DNA of 64,000 bases from Catenuloplanes indicus (lineage in GTDB: Bacteria > Actinomycetota > Actinomycetes > Mycobacteriales > Micromonosporaceae), in the NCBI RefSeq assembly GCF_030813715.1, contig NZ_JAUSUZ010000001.1:5704001-5768000 (forward strand), written 5' to 3'. A program made the translations under genes and the position numbers. Shown piece by piece: positions 40,822 to 50,927 of the stretch (its first letter is position 1; the number at the start of each line of letters is the position of its first letter). The notes under the pieces were generated by a model. The model did no database searches. It saw only the letters and a list, made by a program, of their open reading frames with translations, and was not told the DNA's origin.

Positions 40822-42566
40822 GCGCTGTCCTTCCGGGACTTCGAGGTGGTCTCGCCGTCGGCGGCGGTCCGGGCGGCCGGTGCCTTGCGCGGCGGCTTCG
40901 CCTTCGGCGTGGACGCGCCGGTGCTCCGGGCGCTCGCGGCGGTGCCGGGAACGGCAGCCCCCTCACCGCCGGAAGCCGCGGTCGTGGTGGTCTTCCTGCG
41001 CCGCGCCGGTGCGCCGGCGGTGGTGACGTCTCCGGCGGGCGTGGCGTCCGCGGCCGGGGTGCCGTTCCCGGTGGTGGTGGCGTTTCCGGCCGAAGCCGCG
41101 TTTCCGGCCGGGGGCGCGTTTCCAGCGGCAGTGTCGTCGCTGGCGGGCGCGGCGTCTGCGGTTTGGGTGGCGTCCCCGGCGCTGGTGTTCCGCGCGGTGG
41201 TGGCGGGCTCGCGGGCTGTGGTGTCCGCGTCGGAAGCGGAGTGATCGCCGGGTGTGGTTGCCGCATCGGGAGCGGAGGGCTGGCCGGGGGTGACGACTGC
41301 GGGGAGGGAGGCAGTGGTGAGGCGGATGGTGAGGGGGGTGCCGGGGGTGGCGTCGTCAGGGGTGCGGATGACGTGGCCGTCGGTGGTGCGCTGGACGATG
41401 GCGTAGCCGCGTTGGAGGGTGGCGGCGGGGGAGAGCGCGCGGAGCCGGGCCAGCGTGTGGGTGAGGCCGGTGGTGGCGGTGCCGAGGCGGTGGGCGAGCG
41501 TGCGCTCGGCGCGGTCGCGGAGGGCGGCGACGTCGCCGGCGCGCTGGTCGATCATCACGTGCGGGCGGGCCAGGACCGGGCGGGAGCGCCAGGCGTCGAT
41601 ACGCTGGGACTCGCGATCGAGGCGGTGAGTGACGGCACGGTCGAGGCGGTGGCGGGCCAGCGCGATCAGGCGCTGCTCCTCGGTCAGGTCGGGGACCAGG
41701 CGTTTCGCGGCGTCGGTGGGGGTGGAGGCGCGCACGTCAGCCACGTAGTCGAGCAGTGGTGTGTCCTCCTCGTGGCCGATCGCGCTGACCACCGGCGTGC
41801 GGGCGGCGAAGACGGCGCGGCACAGTGCCTCGTCGGAGAACGGCAGCAGGTCCTCGACGCTGCCGCCGCCACGGGCGATCACGATGACGTCGGTGCCGGG
41901 GTCCTCGTCGAGCACCTTGAGCGCGTCGAGGATCTGCGGTACGGCGGAGACGCCCTGGGTGGCCACGTTGATCACCCGGAAGTCGACGCCGGGCCAGCGG
42001 CGGCGCGCGTTGGTCAGCACGTCGCGCTCGGCGGCGGACGCGCGGCCGGTGATCAGGCCGATGCGCTGCGGCAGGAACGGCAGCCGTCGTTTCCGCTCGC
42101 GGGCGAACAGGCCCTCGGCGCCGAGCAGGCGCTTCAGCTTCTCCAGCCGGGCCAGCAGCTCGCCGAGGCCGACCTGGCGGATCTCGTCGGCGCGGAAGCT
42201 GAGCGTGCCACGAGCCGCGTAGAACTCCGGTTTCGCGCGGAGCACGACGCGGGCGCCCTCGGACAGCTCGGGCGCGCCGACGCTGAGCACCTCGTGGCTG
42301 GTGGTGACGGTCAGACTCAGCTCCGCGGCCGGGTCGCGCAGCGTGATGAACACCGTGCCGCTGCCCGGGCGCCGGTTGATCTGCGCGACCTGGCCGTCGA
42401 CCCAGACCCAGCCGAGCTTGGCGATCCAGGCGCTGACCTTCTGGCTGACCACCCGGACCGGCCACGGCTCCTCCGCCGTGCTGGCGCCCGGAGCACCGGT
42501 CGCACCGACGCCGTTGCGTGGCGCGGTGCCCGTCGTCGGTTGCGGCCCGGTCTGTGTCACCCCCAC
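40818..42566 (-). CDS. xseA: Exodeoxyribonuclease VII large subunit with long disordered tail
   Basis: A 582-residue protein. The OB-fold (about 25-125, [24 protein letters not shown]) precedes the catalytic core ([82 protein letters not shown]). The conserved part ends near residue 425; some 155 residues of Ala/Thr/Asp/Gly and a basic Lys/Arg-rich end ([14 protein letters not shown]) follow, an unusual extension. It degrades single-stranded DNA from both ends in repair. GTG starts at 42566 and 42560 are both possible. Confidence 0.93.
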   Translation of the reverse strand: MGVTQTGPQPTTGTAPRNGVGATGAPGASTAEEPWPVRVVSQKVSAWIAKLGWVWVDGQVAQINRRPGSGTVFITLRDPAAELSLTVTTSHEVLSVGAPELSEGARVVLRAKPEFYAARGTLSFRADEIRQVGLGELLARLEKLKRLLGAEGLFARERKRRLPFLPQRIGLITGRASAAERDVLTNARRRWPGVDFRVINVATQGVSAVPQILDALKVLDEDPGTDVIVIARGGGSVEDLLPFSDEALCRAVFAARTPVVSAIGHEEDTPLLDYVADVRASTPTDAAKRLVPDLTEEQRLIALARHRLDRAVTHRLDRESQRIDAWRSRPVLARPHVMIDQRAGDVAALRDRAERTLAHRLGTATTGLTHTLARLRALSPAATLQRGYAIVQRTTDGHVIRTPDDATPGTPLTIRLTTASLPAVVTPGQPSAPDAATTPGDHSASDADTTAREPATTARNTSAGDATQTADAAPASDDTAAGNAPPAGNAASAGNATTTGNGTPAADATPAGDVTTAGAPARRRKTTTTAASGGEGAAVPGTAASARSTGASTPKAKPPRKAPAARTAADGETTSKSRKDSA

Positions 42567-42652
42567 ACCCTAGAACCCACCCCCGACATTTCCGCCCGCC
42601 CGGGGGTTCGTGGTGACCACCCACCGGACAGGCAGGGAGGCCGCCCGCGGCC

Positions 42653-42701
42653 GACCGGTGCCCGCGGGAGCATGCGGACGGCGACCACGCCGGAAGCGGG
42701 T
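42653..42701 (+). repeat. Dispersed intergenic repeat family 2, copy
   Basis: ACCGGTGCCCGCGGGAGC at 42654, then ATGCGG, a spacer and GACCACGCCGGAAGCGGG. It lies between xseA and the membrane-protein gene. Confidence 0.78.
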
Positions 42702-42704
42702 ACA

Positions 42705-43214
42705 TCAGTCTCTGGACAAGCGGACCGCGACCGTGACCAGGGCTGCGCAGGCGAGGCCGCAGTAGGCCCAGAACAACAGGTCGGCGGCCGCGTGGCCCCA
42801 GTCGGGACGCCACGGTGCGTCCGCCAGCGCGGCGCGGGCGAGCGGCACCGTCTCGCCCGGCGCGGTCTTGTGCGTCGCGTGCAGCGGATAGCCGCGGCGC
42901 AGCGTGTAGGAGAACGCGGCCACCGAGCCCTGCTCGCGGACCAGCAGCGACGACGCGGTGCCGGCCAGGCCGCCGAGGACCGCGGTGAGCAGCGTCCAGC
43001 GGTTGAGCACTCCCCAGCGGGCCGCGTAGAGCAGCAGGGCGCCGCCGAGCAGGTAGCCGGTCGCGAGCACGACGAGCCGCGGGCTGGTGACCGAGGTGGC
43101 GGACATGAAGAGCAGCCAGCCGCCGGCCAGCATGCTGAGCAGGGCCAGGCTGCGGCGGAGCGCGATCGGAATCGCCGTGCCCAGCGCGGCCAGTTTTCCC
43201 TGTTCGTCCGGCAT
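42705..43214 (-). CDS. Four-helix membrane protein, function unknown
   Basis: A 169-residue protein: MPDEQGKLAALGTAIPIALRRS, then helices at about 22-42, 48-66 and 72-92, a soluble loop (FSYTLRRGYPLHATHKTAPGETVPLARAALADAPW) and a last helix near the C-terminus (LLFWAYCGLACAALVTVAV). The ATG at 43214 gives the best start. Divergent from ispH by 77 bp. The family is not recognised. Confidence 0.75.
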   Translation of the reverse strand: MPDEQGKLAALGTAIPIALRRSLALLSMLAGGWLLFMSATSVTSPRLVVLATGYLLGGALLLYAARWGVLNRWTLLTAVLGGLAGTASSLLVREQGSVAAFSYTLRRGYPLHATHKTAPGETVPLARAALADAPWRPDWGHAAADLLFWAYCGLACAALVTVAVRLSRD

Positions 43215-43291
43215 GAGGCTATTTTGTGCCCCGGCGGAATCGGTGTGGGGCAGAACGCACGACCGCGGGAGACGCGGCGGACGTGCGTACC

Positions 43292-44278
43292 ATGGCGGGT
43301 GTGAGCGAGACGAGCCGTAAGCGGGTCCTGCTGGCCAAGCCGCGTGGCTACTGCGCGGGTGTGGACCGGGCGGTGCAGACCGTCGAGGAGTCACTGAAAC
43401 TCTACGGCGCCCCGATCTACGTCCGGAAGCAGATCGTGCACAACAAGCACGTGGTCAGCTCGCTGGAGGCCAAGGGCGCGATCTTCGTGGAGGAGAACGA
43501 GGAGGTGCCGGAGGGCGCCACCGTCATCTTCTCCGCGCACGGCGTGGCCCCCACGGTGCACGAGTCCGCGAAGGCGCGGAACCTGCGGGCGATCGACGCG
43601 ACCTGCCCGCTGGTGACGAAGGTGCACCACGAGGCACGCCGGTTCGCGGCCGAGGACTACGACATCCTGCTGATCGGGCACGAGGGCCACGAGGAGGTCA
43701 TCGGCACGGCCGGTGAGGCCCCCGCGCACGTGCAGCTGGTCGACGGACCGGACGGTGTGGACAAGGTCACCGTGCGTGACCCCAGCAAGGTCGTCTGGCT
43801 GTCCCAGACCACGCTCTCCGTGGACGAGACGATGGAGACCGTGGCCCGGCTGAAGACGAAGCTGCCGCTGCTGGTCTCGCCGCCGAGTGACGACATCTGC
43901 TACGCCACCTCAAACCGGCAGCACGTGGTCAAGGAGATCGCGCCGGACTGCGACGTGATGATCGTGGTCGGCTCGACGAACTCGTCGAACTCGGTGCGCC
44001 TGGTCGAGGTCGCGCTGCAGTACGGTGCGAAGGCGGGCCACCTGGTGGACTTCGCGCACGAGATCCGGGACGAGTGGCTCGACGGCGTGACCACGGTCGG
44101 CCTGACCTCCGGCGCCAGCGTGCCGGACGACCTGGTGATGGACGTGCTGAAGCACCTGGCCGCGCGCGGCTTCGGCGAGGTCGAGGAGATCCTGACGGCG
44201 GAGGAGCGGCTGACGTTCTCGCTGCCGCAGGAGCTCAAGCGGGATATGAAGAAGGCCGCGGCTCTTCAGAACTCGTGA
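43292..44278 (+). CDS. ispH: 4-hydroxy-3-methylbut-2-enyl diphosphate reductase
   Basis: A 328-residue IspH. The three Cys ligands of the [4Fe-4S] cluster are in [11 protein letters not shown] (Cys21), [11 protein letters not shown] and [17 protein letters not shown]-like [14 protein letters not shown] and VGSTNSSNS are the substrate sites. It makes IPP and DMAPP in the last step of the MEP pathway, feeding the cis-prenyltransferase at 25543. ATG 43292 or GTG 43301 may be the start. Its 3' end overlaps the convergent rmuC gene by 44 bp. Confidence 0.96.
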   Translation: MAGVSETSRKRVLLAKPRGYCAGVDRAVQTVEESLKLYGAPIYVRKQIVHNKHVVSSLEAKGAIFVEENEEVPEGATVIFSAHGVAPTVHESAKARNLRAIDATCPLVTKVHHEARRFAAEDYDILLIGHEGHEEVIGTAGEAPAHVQLVDGPDGVDKVTVRDPSKVVWLSQTTLSVDETMETVARLKTKLPLLVSPPSDDICYATSNRQHVVKEIAPDCDVMIVVGSTNSSNSVRLVEVALQYGAKAGHLVDFAHEIRDEWLDGVTTVGLTSGASVPDDLVMDVLKHLAARGFGEVEEILTAEERLTFSLPQELKRDMKKAAALQNS

Positions 44279-45407
44279 TCAGCTCCGGCGCCTGCGGCTG
44301 ACGCGGCGCCACCTCGATCTGCGCGGGCGTCTCCAGCGGAGTGCGGGAGACGCCCAGGTCGGCCAGCTTGCGCGCGCTCACCAGCACGCGTGACTCCAGC
44401 GACCCGACCGCCCGGTTGTACGCGGTGACCGCACCCTCGAGTGACGAGCCGAGCCGGGTCACGTGGTCGCCGAGCGTGGACAGCCGGCCGTAGAGCTCGC
44501 GCGCCACACCGTGCACGATCGTCGCGTTCCGGGTCAGCTCGGAGTGCCGCCAGCCGTGCGCGATCGTCCGCAGCAGCGCCATCAGCGTGGCCGGGGTGGC
44601 CAGCACGACGTTCCGGGCGAACGCGTGCTCCAGCAGCATCGGGTCGCGTTGCAACGCCGCGTCCAGGAACGTGTCGGCCGGTACGAACAGCACCACGAAG
44701 TCCGGCGTGTCGTCGAACGCGGCCCAGTACGACTTCGCGGCCAGCGCGTCGACGTGCCCGCGCAGGTGCCGGGCGTGCGCGTCCAGCGCGGTGTCCCGGC
44801 TGCGCTCGTCCCGGGCCTCCATCGCGGTCAGGTAGCCCTCGAACGGCGCCTTCGCGTCGACCACCACGGTACGGCCGCCGTGCAGCCGGACCACCAGGTC
44901 GGGCCGGACCGTCGCGGTGTCGGTCGCGGCCGTGACCTGCTCGGCGAAGTCGCAGTGCTCCAGCATGCCGGCCGCCTCGACCACCCGGCGCAGCTGGTGC
45001 TCGCCCCACCGGCCGCGCACCTGCGGCGCCCGCAGCGCGGCGACCAGCTGCTTCGTCTCGGTCTGCAGTCCGCCCGCGACCGCGTTCATCGCCCGGACCT
45101 GTTCGCGCAGCTCCGCGTACGCGTCGACGCGCTCGTGCTCCAGTTCGGCGACGCGCTGCTCGTAGCGGCGCAGCGCGTCGTGCAGCGGTGCGACCGCGCG
45201 GGCCACCGCCTCCTGGGACTGCGCGGTCGACTCGAACGACAGCGCGCGCAGCGACGCCTCCAGCCGCTGCTCGCCGTCCCGGGTGGCGTCCAGCGTCGCC
45301 TCCAGCCGAGCCAGCTCGGTGGCGGCGCGCGAGCGGGCCAGAAGCCAGCCGAGCGCACCGCCGGTTCCGAGACAGACGATCACCACGACCACGGTCGAGA
45401 GCTCCAT
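44235..45407 (-). CDS. rmuC: RmuC-family DNA recombination protein
   Basis: A 390-residue protein: one N-terminal transmembrane helix ([19 protein letters not shown]), a coiled coil (about 30-130) and the RmuC nuclease-like domain with [44 protein letters not shown] and [16 protein letters not shown]. The Asp, Lys and Glu of a PD-(D/E)xK-type fold are visible. RmuC limits recombination at inverted repeats. It overlaps the ispH 3' end. Confidence 0.92.
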   Translation of the reverse strand: MELSTVVVVIVCLGTGGALGWLLARSRAATELARLEATLDATRDGEQRLEASLRALSFESTAQSQEAVARAVAPLHDALRRYEQRVAELEHERVDAYAELREQVRAMNAVAGGLQTETKQLVAALRAPQVRGRWGEHQLRRVVEAAGMLEHCDFAEQVTAATDTATVRPDLVVRLHGGRTVVVDAKAPFEGYLTAMEARDERSRDTALDAHARHLRGHVDALAAKSYWAAFDDTPDFVVLFVPADTFLDAALQRDPMLLEHAFARNVVLATPATLMALLRTIAHGWRHSELTRNATIVHGVARELYGRLSTLGDHVTRLGSSLEGAVTAYNRAVGSLESRVLVSARKLADLGVSRTPLETPAQIEVAPRQPQAPELITSSEEPRPSSYPA

Positions 45408-45542
45408 TCCATCGAGGATGCCCCAGCCGGCGCTCGCGGGCCGGTACCGCCACGGCGGTTATCCGAAGAATGATCGGTTTCAGGAGATTCACAGCCCCGG
45501 TGACCTGAGCAGGGCTCGTATATCGGAGCTACCGTTCATCTC

Positions 45543-46307
45543 ATGGAGTTCGTGCTGGTGCTGTTGCTCGTCGTGATGATCGGCGGTTTCGTCCTCTACT
45601 GGCAGCGGTCGAGCGCGTCCCGCAGGGAGCGAGAGCTGGCCGACGCGCGCGCCGACGCGCAGCGGTGGTACGAGCGGCTCGGCGGCCAGGTGATGAACCT
45701 GCACGGTGACGAGCCCGCCGCCCGGCAGGCGCTGGCGGACGCGTCCGAGCGCTACAACGCGGCCGGTGGCCAGCTCGACCAGGCCCGCACGACCACGCAG
45801 TTCCAGCTGGCCCGGGAGACCGCGCTGGAGGGCCTGGCCTACATCCGGGCGGCCCGGGTCGCGATGGGCATCGACCCGGGGCCGGAGGTGCCGCAGCTCG
45901 CGGCCGCCCGCGGCGCCGGGACGCTGACCAAGGAGCGCGAGGTCAGCGTGCAGGGCCAGACGTTCAAGGCAGGGCCGTACTCCAGCCCGCAGACGCCGTA
46001 CTACTACCCGGGTGGCCGGGTGAACGGCCGTCCGGTGCCGCAGGGGTGGTACTCGACGCCGGTCTGGAAGACCGCGCTCGGCACCGCGGCCGGCGTGGTC
46101 GGCGGCATGCTGATCTTCGACGCGCTGTTCTCGCCCGCGTTCGCGGACCCGGGCATGGCCGGCTTCGACGAGGGCTACTCCGACGGTTACCAGGAGGGTT
46201 TCGAGGACGGCGGCGGCGAGTTCGACGGCGGCGGTGACTTCGGCGGCGGCGGTGACTGGGGCGGCGGCGGTGACTTCGGCGGCGGTGACTTCGGGGGTGA
46301 CTTCTAG
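45543..46307 (+). CDS. Membrane-anchored protein with Gly/Asp/Phe-rich tail (DUF1542-like)
   Basis: A 254-residue protein. It has an N-terminal transmembrane helix (EFVLVLLLVVMIGGFVLYW), a helical region (about 30-125, ARADAQRWYERLGGQVMNLHGDEPAARQAL), a Tyr/Pro-rich linker, a second hydrophobic stretch (ALGTAAGVVGGMLIFDALF) and a 50-residue tail of GGGDFGG-type repeats. The middle part resembles actinobacterial DUF1542-annotated proteins. Function unknown; the tail could drive self-assembly. Confidence 0.75.
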   Translation: MEFVLVLLLVVMIGGFVLYWQRSSASRRERELADARADAQRWYERLGGQVMNLHGDEPAARQALADASERYNAAGGQLDQARTTTQFQLARETALEGLAYIRAARVAMGIDPGPEVPQLAAARGAGTLTKEREVSVQGQTFKAGPYSSPQTPYYYPGGRVNGRPVPQGWYSTPVWKTALGTAAGVVGGMLIFDALFSPAFADPGMAGFDEGYSDGYQEGFEDGGGEFDGGGDFGGGGDWGGGGDFGGGDFGGDF

Positions 46308-46352
46308 GCGTGCCGGTTGACAGCCTCACCCCGGCTCGACAGGGTGGGGCTG

Positions 46353-47081
46353 GTGACGCACGGGATCGAGGTCGGCAGGGTCGCCGCACTGTGGCGCTAC
46401 CCGGTCAAGTCGATGGCCGCGGAGCCGCTGGACCGCGCGGACCTGGGGTGGCACGGCCTGGCCGGTGACCGCCGCTGGGCGTTCGTCCGGGACCTGCCGG
46501 CCCGCAACGGCTTCCCGTGGCTGACCATCCGGGAGAAGCCGGATCTGCTGCACTACCGCCCGTGGCCGGCCGAGCCGGACCGGCCGGACGCGTCGCCGGT
46601 GCTGGTCGCCACGCCGTCCGGGGAGAAGCTGGACGTCGACGATCCCGCGCTCGCGGCCGAGCTGGGCGACGGCGTCCGGGTGATGAAGCTCAACCGCGGC
46701 CTGTTCGACTCCGCACCGCTCAGCGTGCTCAGCACCCAGTCGGTCGACGCGCTGTCCCGGCTGCTCGGCGACGCGGAGGTCGACCCGCTGCGGTTCCGGC
46801 CGAACCTGTTGATCGAGGCCGTGGACACCGCGCCCGCGTTCCCGGAGGAGGCGTGGATCGGCGCGACGCTGACCGTCGGCGGCGCCCGCCTGCACCTGGA
46901 CCGGCGGGACAAGCGCTGCATGATCGTGAACGTGGACCCGGTCACCGCGCGCCGCGACCCGGGCATCCTGCGCGCGGTCGCCCGGCAGCGCGACGTGTGC
47001 TTCGGCGTCTACGCCTCGCCGGTCGAGCCCGGGCCGGTCGCGGTCGGCGATCCGGTGGTGCTGACCGTCCCGGAACGGTAG
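46353..47081 (+). CDS. MOSC-domain protein (MOSC N-terminal plus MOSC)
   Basis: A 242-residue protein. The N-terminal barrel starts VGRVAALWRYPVKSMAAEPL; the MOSC domain (from about 110) contains RFRPNLLIEA and DKRCMIVNVDP with the key Cys near residue 188. MOSC proteins bind sulfur-carrying molybdenum cofactor; related ones reduce N-hydroxylated substrates. The GTG at 46353 gives the standard start. The substrate is unknown. Confidence 0.9.
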   Translation: MTHGIEVGRVAALWRYPVKSMAAEPLDRADLGWHGLAGDRRWAFVRDLPARNGFPWLTIREKPDLLHYRPWPAEPDRPDASPVLVATPSGEKLDVDDPALAAELGDGVRVMKLNRGLFDSAPLSVLSTQSVDALSRLLGDAEVDPLRFRPNLLIEAVDTAPAFPEEAWIGATLTVGGARLHLDRRDKRCMIVNVDPVTARRDPGILRAVARQRDVCFGVYASPVEPGPVAVGDPVVLTVPER

Positions 47082-47127
47082 GGCCAGCAGGATGGCCCGG
47101 CCCGCCGCGACTTGGCAGAGTCGGCGT

Positions 47128-47733
47128 GTGACTCATCCCCGGTACATCGCCGCCCTCTCGCTCGGCATCGCGCTGCTCGCGGTCATGGTGTCGAACCTGG
47201 TCTGGGACGACACCGGCCGGCCCTGGGCGAACGCGATCCTGGTCCCGGCCGCGCTGATCGTCGCGTCCGGCGCGGTGCTGCTGACCCGGCGCGGCGTCGC
47301 GTTCCTCGGCTACCTGGTGCTCTGCGCCGGCCTGATCACCGGCACGGTCGGCGTGCTGCTGATCGCGAAGAGCATGGGCTGGGGCTGGCCGCTGATGGTC
47401 ACGCTGCCCTGCCTCGCGGTCGCCGGCACGTACCTCTGGGCACCGGCCCACCCGGTCGCCCGCGCGCTGCACCGCACGATCGCCGGGCTGGCGCTGCTCG
47501 GCGCCACGGTCGGTCCCGCGTTCTTCCTGTTCCGGGTGGACCTGCCCGGCTGGCCGGAGCGGTGGTGGGCGCTGTACATGATCGCGGCCGGGGCGGTGGT
47601 GCTGGGCAACGCGCTGGAGCTGGCCCGGCACCGGATCGGCTACCGCCTGCAGGGCGCCACGCTGCTGGCCGGTCCCGCGCTGGTCACGATGCTGCTCGGC
47701 GTCCGGTTCCTGACCGGGGCGCTGCCGCTGTAA
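47128..47733 (+). CDS. Six-helix membrane protein, function unknown
   Basis: A 201-residue protein with six predicted transmembrane helices (YIAALSLGIALLAVMVSNLVW; ILVPAALIVASGAVLLT; FLGYLVLCAGLITGTVGVLLI; LMVTLPCLAVAGTYLW; and two more) and no recognised family. The GTG at 47128 or the ATG at 47092 may be the start. It follows the MOSC gene after about 45 bp and ends 23 bp from the convergent valS stop. Confidence 0.75.
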   Translation: MTHPRYIAALSLGIALLAVMVSNLVWDDTGRPWANAILVPAALIVASGAVLLTRRGVAFLGYLVLCAGLITGTVGVLLIAKSMGWGWPLMVTLPCLAVAGTYLWAPAHPVARALHRTIAGLALLGATVGPAFFLFRVDLPGWPERWWALYMIAAGAVVLGNALELARHRIGYRLQGATLLAGPALVTMLLGVRFLTGALPL

Positions 47734-47756
47734 CGGGCACCCCGGTCAGGGGACGG

Positions 47757-50297
47757 TCAGAAGGCACAGGCGATGACCAGATCGGGGGTACGGTCCGGCA
47801 GCCGGTCCAGCTTCGCGATGTGCGCGGCGGCCCGCAGGTCGCCCTCGACCAGTGCCAGCCGGTCCAGCACGTCCGCCGGGCCGAGCGCCTCGGCCAGCGG
47901 GACCTCCGCCTTCATCGACAGCCTGCGCTCCGACTTGGCCCGCCGCACCTGGGACAGCGCGTCACCGGCCAGCCGGAGCAGCGCCGGATCGCCGTCGGCC
48001 GGCAGCTCGTGCACGGTCGGCCAGGGCGCGCGGTGCACGGAACCGTACCGCCACCACGACCACGCCTCCTCGGTCGCGTACGGCAGGAACGGCGCGAACA
48101 GGCGCAGCTGCGTCTCGAGCGCGGTGGCCAGCGCGGCCCGGGCAGAGACCGCGGCCGGCCCGTCGCCGTACGCCCGCTCCTTGACCAGCTCGATGTAGTC
48201 GTCGCAGAACGTCCAGAAGAACGTCTCCGCCGTGGTCAGCGCGCCGGTGTGGTCGTAGCCGTCCAGCGCGTCCGTCGCGGTCCGGACCACGGCCGACAGC
48301 GCGGTCAGCATCGCCCGGTCCAGCGGCTCGGTCACCGGCTCGCGCAGCGCACCGGCCGCGCCCAGCCCGAGCACGAACTTGGACGCGTTCAGGATCTTCG
48401 TGGCCAGCCGCCGGCCGACCTTGATCTGCCCGGGGTCGAACGCGAGGTCGGTGCCGGGCCGCCCGCTGGCCGCCCAGTACCGCACCGCGTCCGAACCGTG
48501 CTGTTCGAGCAGCGCGATCGGGGTGACCACGTTGCCCTTGGACTTCGACATCTTCTTGCGGTCCGGGTCCAGGATCCATCCGGAGAGGACGGTGTCCCGC
48601 CAGGGCAGTACGCCGTGCTCCAGGTGGGACCGGACGACCGAGGAGAACAGCCAGGTCCGGATGATCTCCTGACCCTGCGGCCGGAGGTCCATCGGGAAGA
48701 CCCGGGCGAACAGGTCCTCGTCCCGCATCCAGCCGCCGACGATCTGCGGCGTGAGCGAGGACGTGGCCCAGGTGTCCATCACGTCCGGGTCCGCGATGAA
48801 GCCGCCGGCGCGTCCACGGTGAACTTCGACATAACCGGGCGGACACTCGGAAGAGGGATCAATCGGCAACGCGGACTCGTCCGGTGTGAGAGGGTTGTCG
48901 TAATCCGGCTCGCCAGCGTTGTCGAGCCGGTACCAGACCGGGACCGGCACGCCGAAGAACCGCTGCCGGCTGATCAGCCAGTCCCCGGTCAGGCCGCCCA
49001 CCCAGTGCTCGTAGCGGTGACGCATGTGGCCCGGCACCCAGTTCAGCTCGCGCCCGCGGTCCAGCAACTCGTCGCGCAGGCGCGCGTCCCGGCCGCCGTT
49101 GCGGACGTACCACTGCCGGGTCGCGACGATCTCCAGCGGTGACTCGCCGTTCTCGTAGAACTTGACCGGGTGCGTGATCGGCCGCGGCTCGCCGGTCATC
49201 TCGCCGGACTCGGTCAGCAGCCGGACGATCTCCTTGCGCGCGGCGTTGACGGTCAGGCCGGCGAGCGGCGCGTATGCCTCGTGATCCAGGCCGCCGGGCA
49301 GCAGCCGGCCGTCGCGGCCGATCACCACGCGCGTGTCCAGCTGCAGCTCACGCCACCAGGTGACGTCGGTCAGGTCGCCGAACGTGCAGACCATCGCGAT
49401 GCCGGTGCCCTTGTCCGGCGCGGCCAGCGGGTGAGCGTGCACCGGGACCTCGACGCCGAACAGCGGTGTGGTCACCGTACCGCCGACCAGGTGCCGGTAT
49501 CGGTCGTCGTCCGGGTGGCAGACCAGCGCGACACACGCGGGCAGCAGCTCCGGGCGCGTCGTGTCGATCGGGACGTCGCCGCCGGGGCCGTGGAAGACCA
49601 GCCGATGGTACGCGCCGGGACGCTCGCGGTCCTCCAGCTCGGCCTGCGCGACCGCGGTCCGGAAGCCCACGTCCCACAGCGTCGGCGCGTCCGCGGTGTA
49701 CGCCTCGCCACGGCGCAGGTTGCGCAGGAACGCGCGCTGCGACGCGGCCCGCGCCGCCTCGCCGATCGTGGTGTACGTCAGCGACCAGTCGACGGACAGC
49801 CCGAGGCGCCGCCACAGCGCCTCGAACGCCTGCTCGTCCTCCGCGGTCAGCGACGCGCACAGCTCGACGAAGTTCCGCCGGGAGATCGAGACCGGGTGCT
49901 TGCGGGCCTCCGCGGAGATCGGCCGGACCGGTGGCGTCCACGCCGAGTCGTAGGGCAGCGCCGGGTCGCACCGGACGCCGAACACGTTCTGCACCCGGCG
50001 CTCGGTGGGCAGCCCGTTGTCGTCCCAGCCCATCGGGTAGAAGACGGTCTTGCCGCGCATGCGCTGGAACCGGGCGACCGTGTCGGTGTGCGTGTACGAG
50101 AAGACGTGGCCCATGTGCAGCTCGCCGGATACGGTCGGGGGAGGCGTGTCGATCGCGTACACGTCGGCGCGGTCCTTCGACCGGTCGAACGCGTACGTCC
50201 CCTCCTCCTGCCAGCGGCGCGACCAGGTGTCCTCGAGCCCGTCCAGCGACGGGCGCTCGGGGACGCCGGCGCGTGCGAAACGCTCCGTGTCCGTCAT
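47757..50297 (-). CDS. valS: Valyl-tRNA synthetase
   Basis: An 846-residue class I synthetase. Signatures are TPPPTVSGELHMGHVFSYTH (HIGH motif as HMGH), the editing domain around DTTRPELLPACVALVCHPDD and KKMSKSKGNVVTP (KMSKS). It charges tRNA-Val. The GWDDNGLPTERRVQNVFGVRCDP region and the end at AHIAKLDRLPDR, without a long C-terminal coiled coil, put it with the shorter form found in many actinobacteria rather than the E. coli form. The ATG at 50297 is the start. Confidence 0.96.
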   Translation of the reverse strand: MTDTERFARAGVPERPSLDGLEDTWSRRWQEEGTYAFDRSKDRADVYAIDTPPPTVSGELHMGHVFSYTHTDTVARFQRMRGKTVFYPMGWDDNGLPTERRVQNVFGVRCDPALPYDSAWTPPVRPISAEARKHPVSISRRNFVELCASLTAEDEQAFEALWRRLGLSVDWSLTYTTIGEAARAASQRAFLRNLRRGEAYTADAPTLWDVGFRTAVAQAELEDRERPGAYHRLVFHGPGGDVPIDTTRPELLPACVALVCHPDDDRYRHLVGGTVTTPLFGVEVPVHAHPLAAPDKGTGIAMVCTFGDLTDVTWWRELQLDTRVVIGRDGRLLPGGLDHEAYAPLAGLTVNAARKEIVRLLTESGEMTGEPRPITHPVKFYENGESPLEIVATRQWYVRNGGRDARLRDELLDRGRELNWVPGHMRHRYEHWVGGLTGDWLISRQRFFGVPVPVWYRLDNAGEPDYDNPLTPDESALPIDPSSECPPGYVEVHRGRAGGFIADPDVMDTWATSSLTPQIVGGWMRDEDLFARVFPMDLRPQGQEIIRTWLFSSVVRSHLEHGVLPWRDTVLSGWILDPDRKKMSKSKGNVVTPIALLEQHGSDAVRYWAASGRPGTDLAFDPGQIKVGRRLATKILNASKFVLGLGAAGALREPVTEPLDRAMLTALSAVVRTATDALDGYDHTGALTTAETFFWTFCDDYIELVKERAYGDGPAAVSARAALATALETQLRLFAPFLPYATEEAWSWWRYGSVHRAPWPTVHELPADGDPALLRLAGDALSQVRRAKSERRLSMKAEVPLAEALGPADVLDRLALVEGDLRAAAHIAKLDRLPDRTPDLVIACAF

Positions 50298-50348
50298 GCG
50301 CCAAGGGTACGGCCGCCCGGCCGCCGGACCCCACCGGATTTGCGGCGG

Positions 50349-50927
50349 TCAGCTCGCGGCGGACAGGTCCCGCACCATCGGGTCGCCGGACGCGCCGGGG
50401 AACCAGAAGACCACGATGGACGGGTCCTCGCTCCACGGCCACAGCCGGGCCACCCGGTGCTCGCCGCCGACCCGGCCGGTGATCCGGTCCGCGCGGCCCA
50501 CGTGGTAGCCGAACACCGCGCCGGTCTCGCCCGGCACCGAGAACAGGTGGAAGCCGGGCGCGCGATCCGACACGGCCTCGTCCTGCACCACGAACGACGC
50601 GCCCATCGCCCAGCCGGTCCGCAGCCGCAACCGCCCGTCCCCGGCCGGCTCCAGCGCGAACGCCCGGCCGTCCGCCGCGCCGGTGCGGATCATGACGCCG
50701 GCGGCCGGGATGGCGGCCGTGACCGGCGGGTGCGGCGCCGGTGACCGGTACAGCGCCGGCACCGCGGCGCCCACGGCCAGCACCGCCGCGGCCGCGCCCG
50801 CCATCACCAGGCGGCGGCGCCGGCGCAGTCGCCGTCCCTTTGCGACGATCACGCCGAGGTCCAGCGATCCGGCGTCCGCCCCGAGCGGCTCGCGCAACTC
50901 CCGGCGCAGCGCCTCCAGATCCGTCAC
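50349..50927 (-). CDS. Membrane-anchored protein, probable partner of the adjacent sigma gene
   Basis: A 192-residue protein: a short cytoplasmic start (MTDLEALRRELREPLGADAG), basic RRLRRRRRL, one transmembrane helix (VMAGAAAAVLAVGAAVPAL) and an external domain of about 130 residues of unknown family. The GTG at 50927 overlaps the sigma-gene stop by 4 bp. The layout is typical of anti-sigma-like partners of SigE-type sigma factors. No zinc-binding motif is seen. Confidence 0.75.
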   Translation of the reverse strand: MTDLEALRRELREPLGADAGSLDLGVIVAKGRRLRRRRRLVMAGAAAAVLAVGAAVPALYRSPAPHPPVTAAIPAAGVMIRTGAADGRAFALEPAGDGRLRLRTGWAMGASFVVQDEAVSDRAPGFHLFSVPGETGAVFGYHVGRADRITGRVGGEHRVARLWPWSEDPSIVVFWFPGASGDPMVRDLSAAS

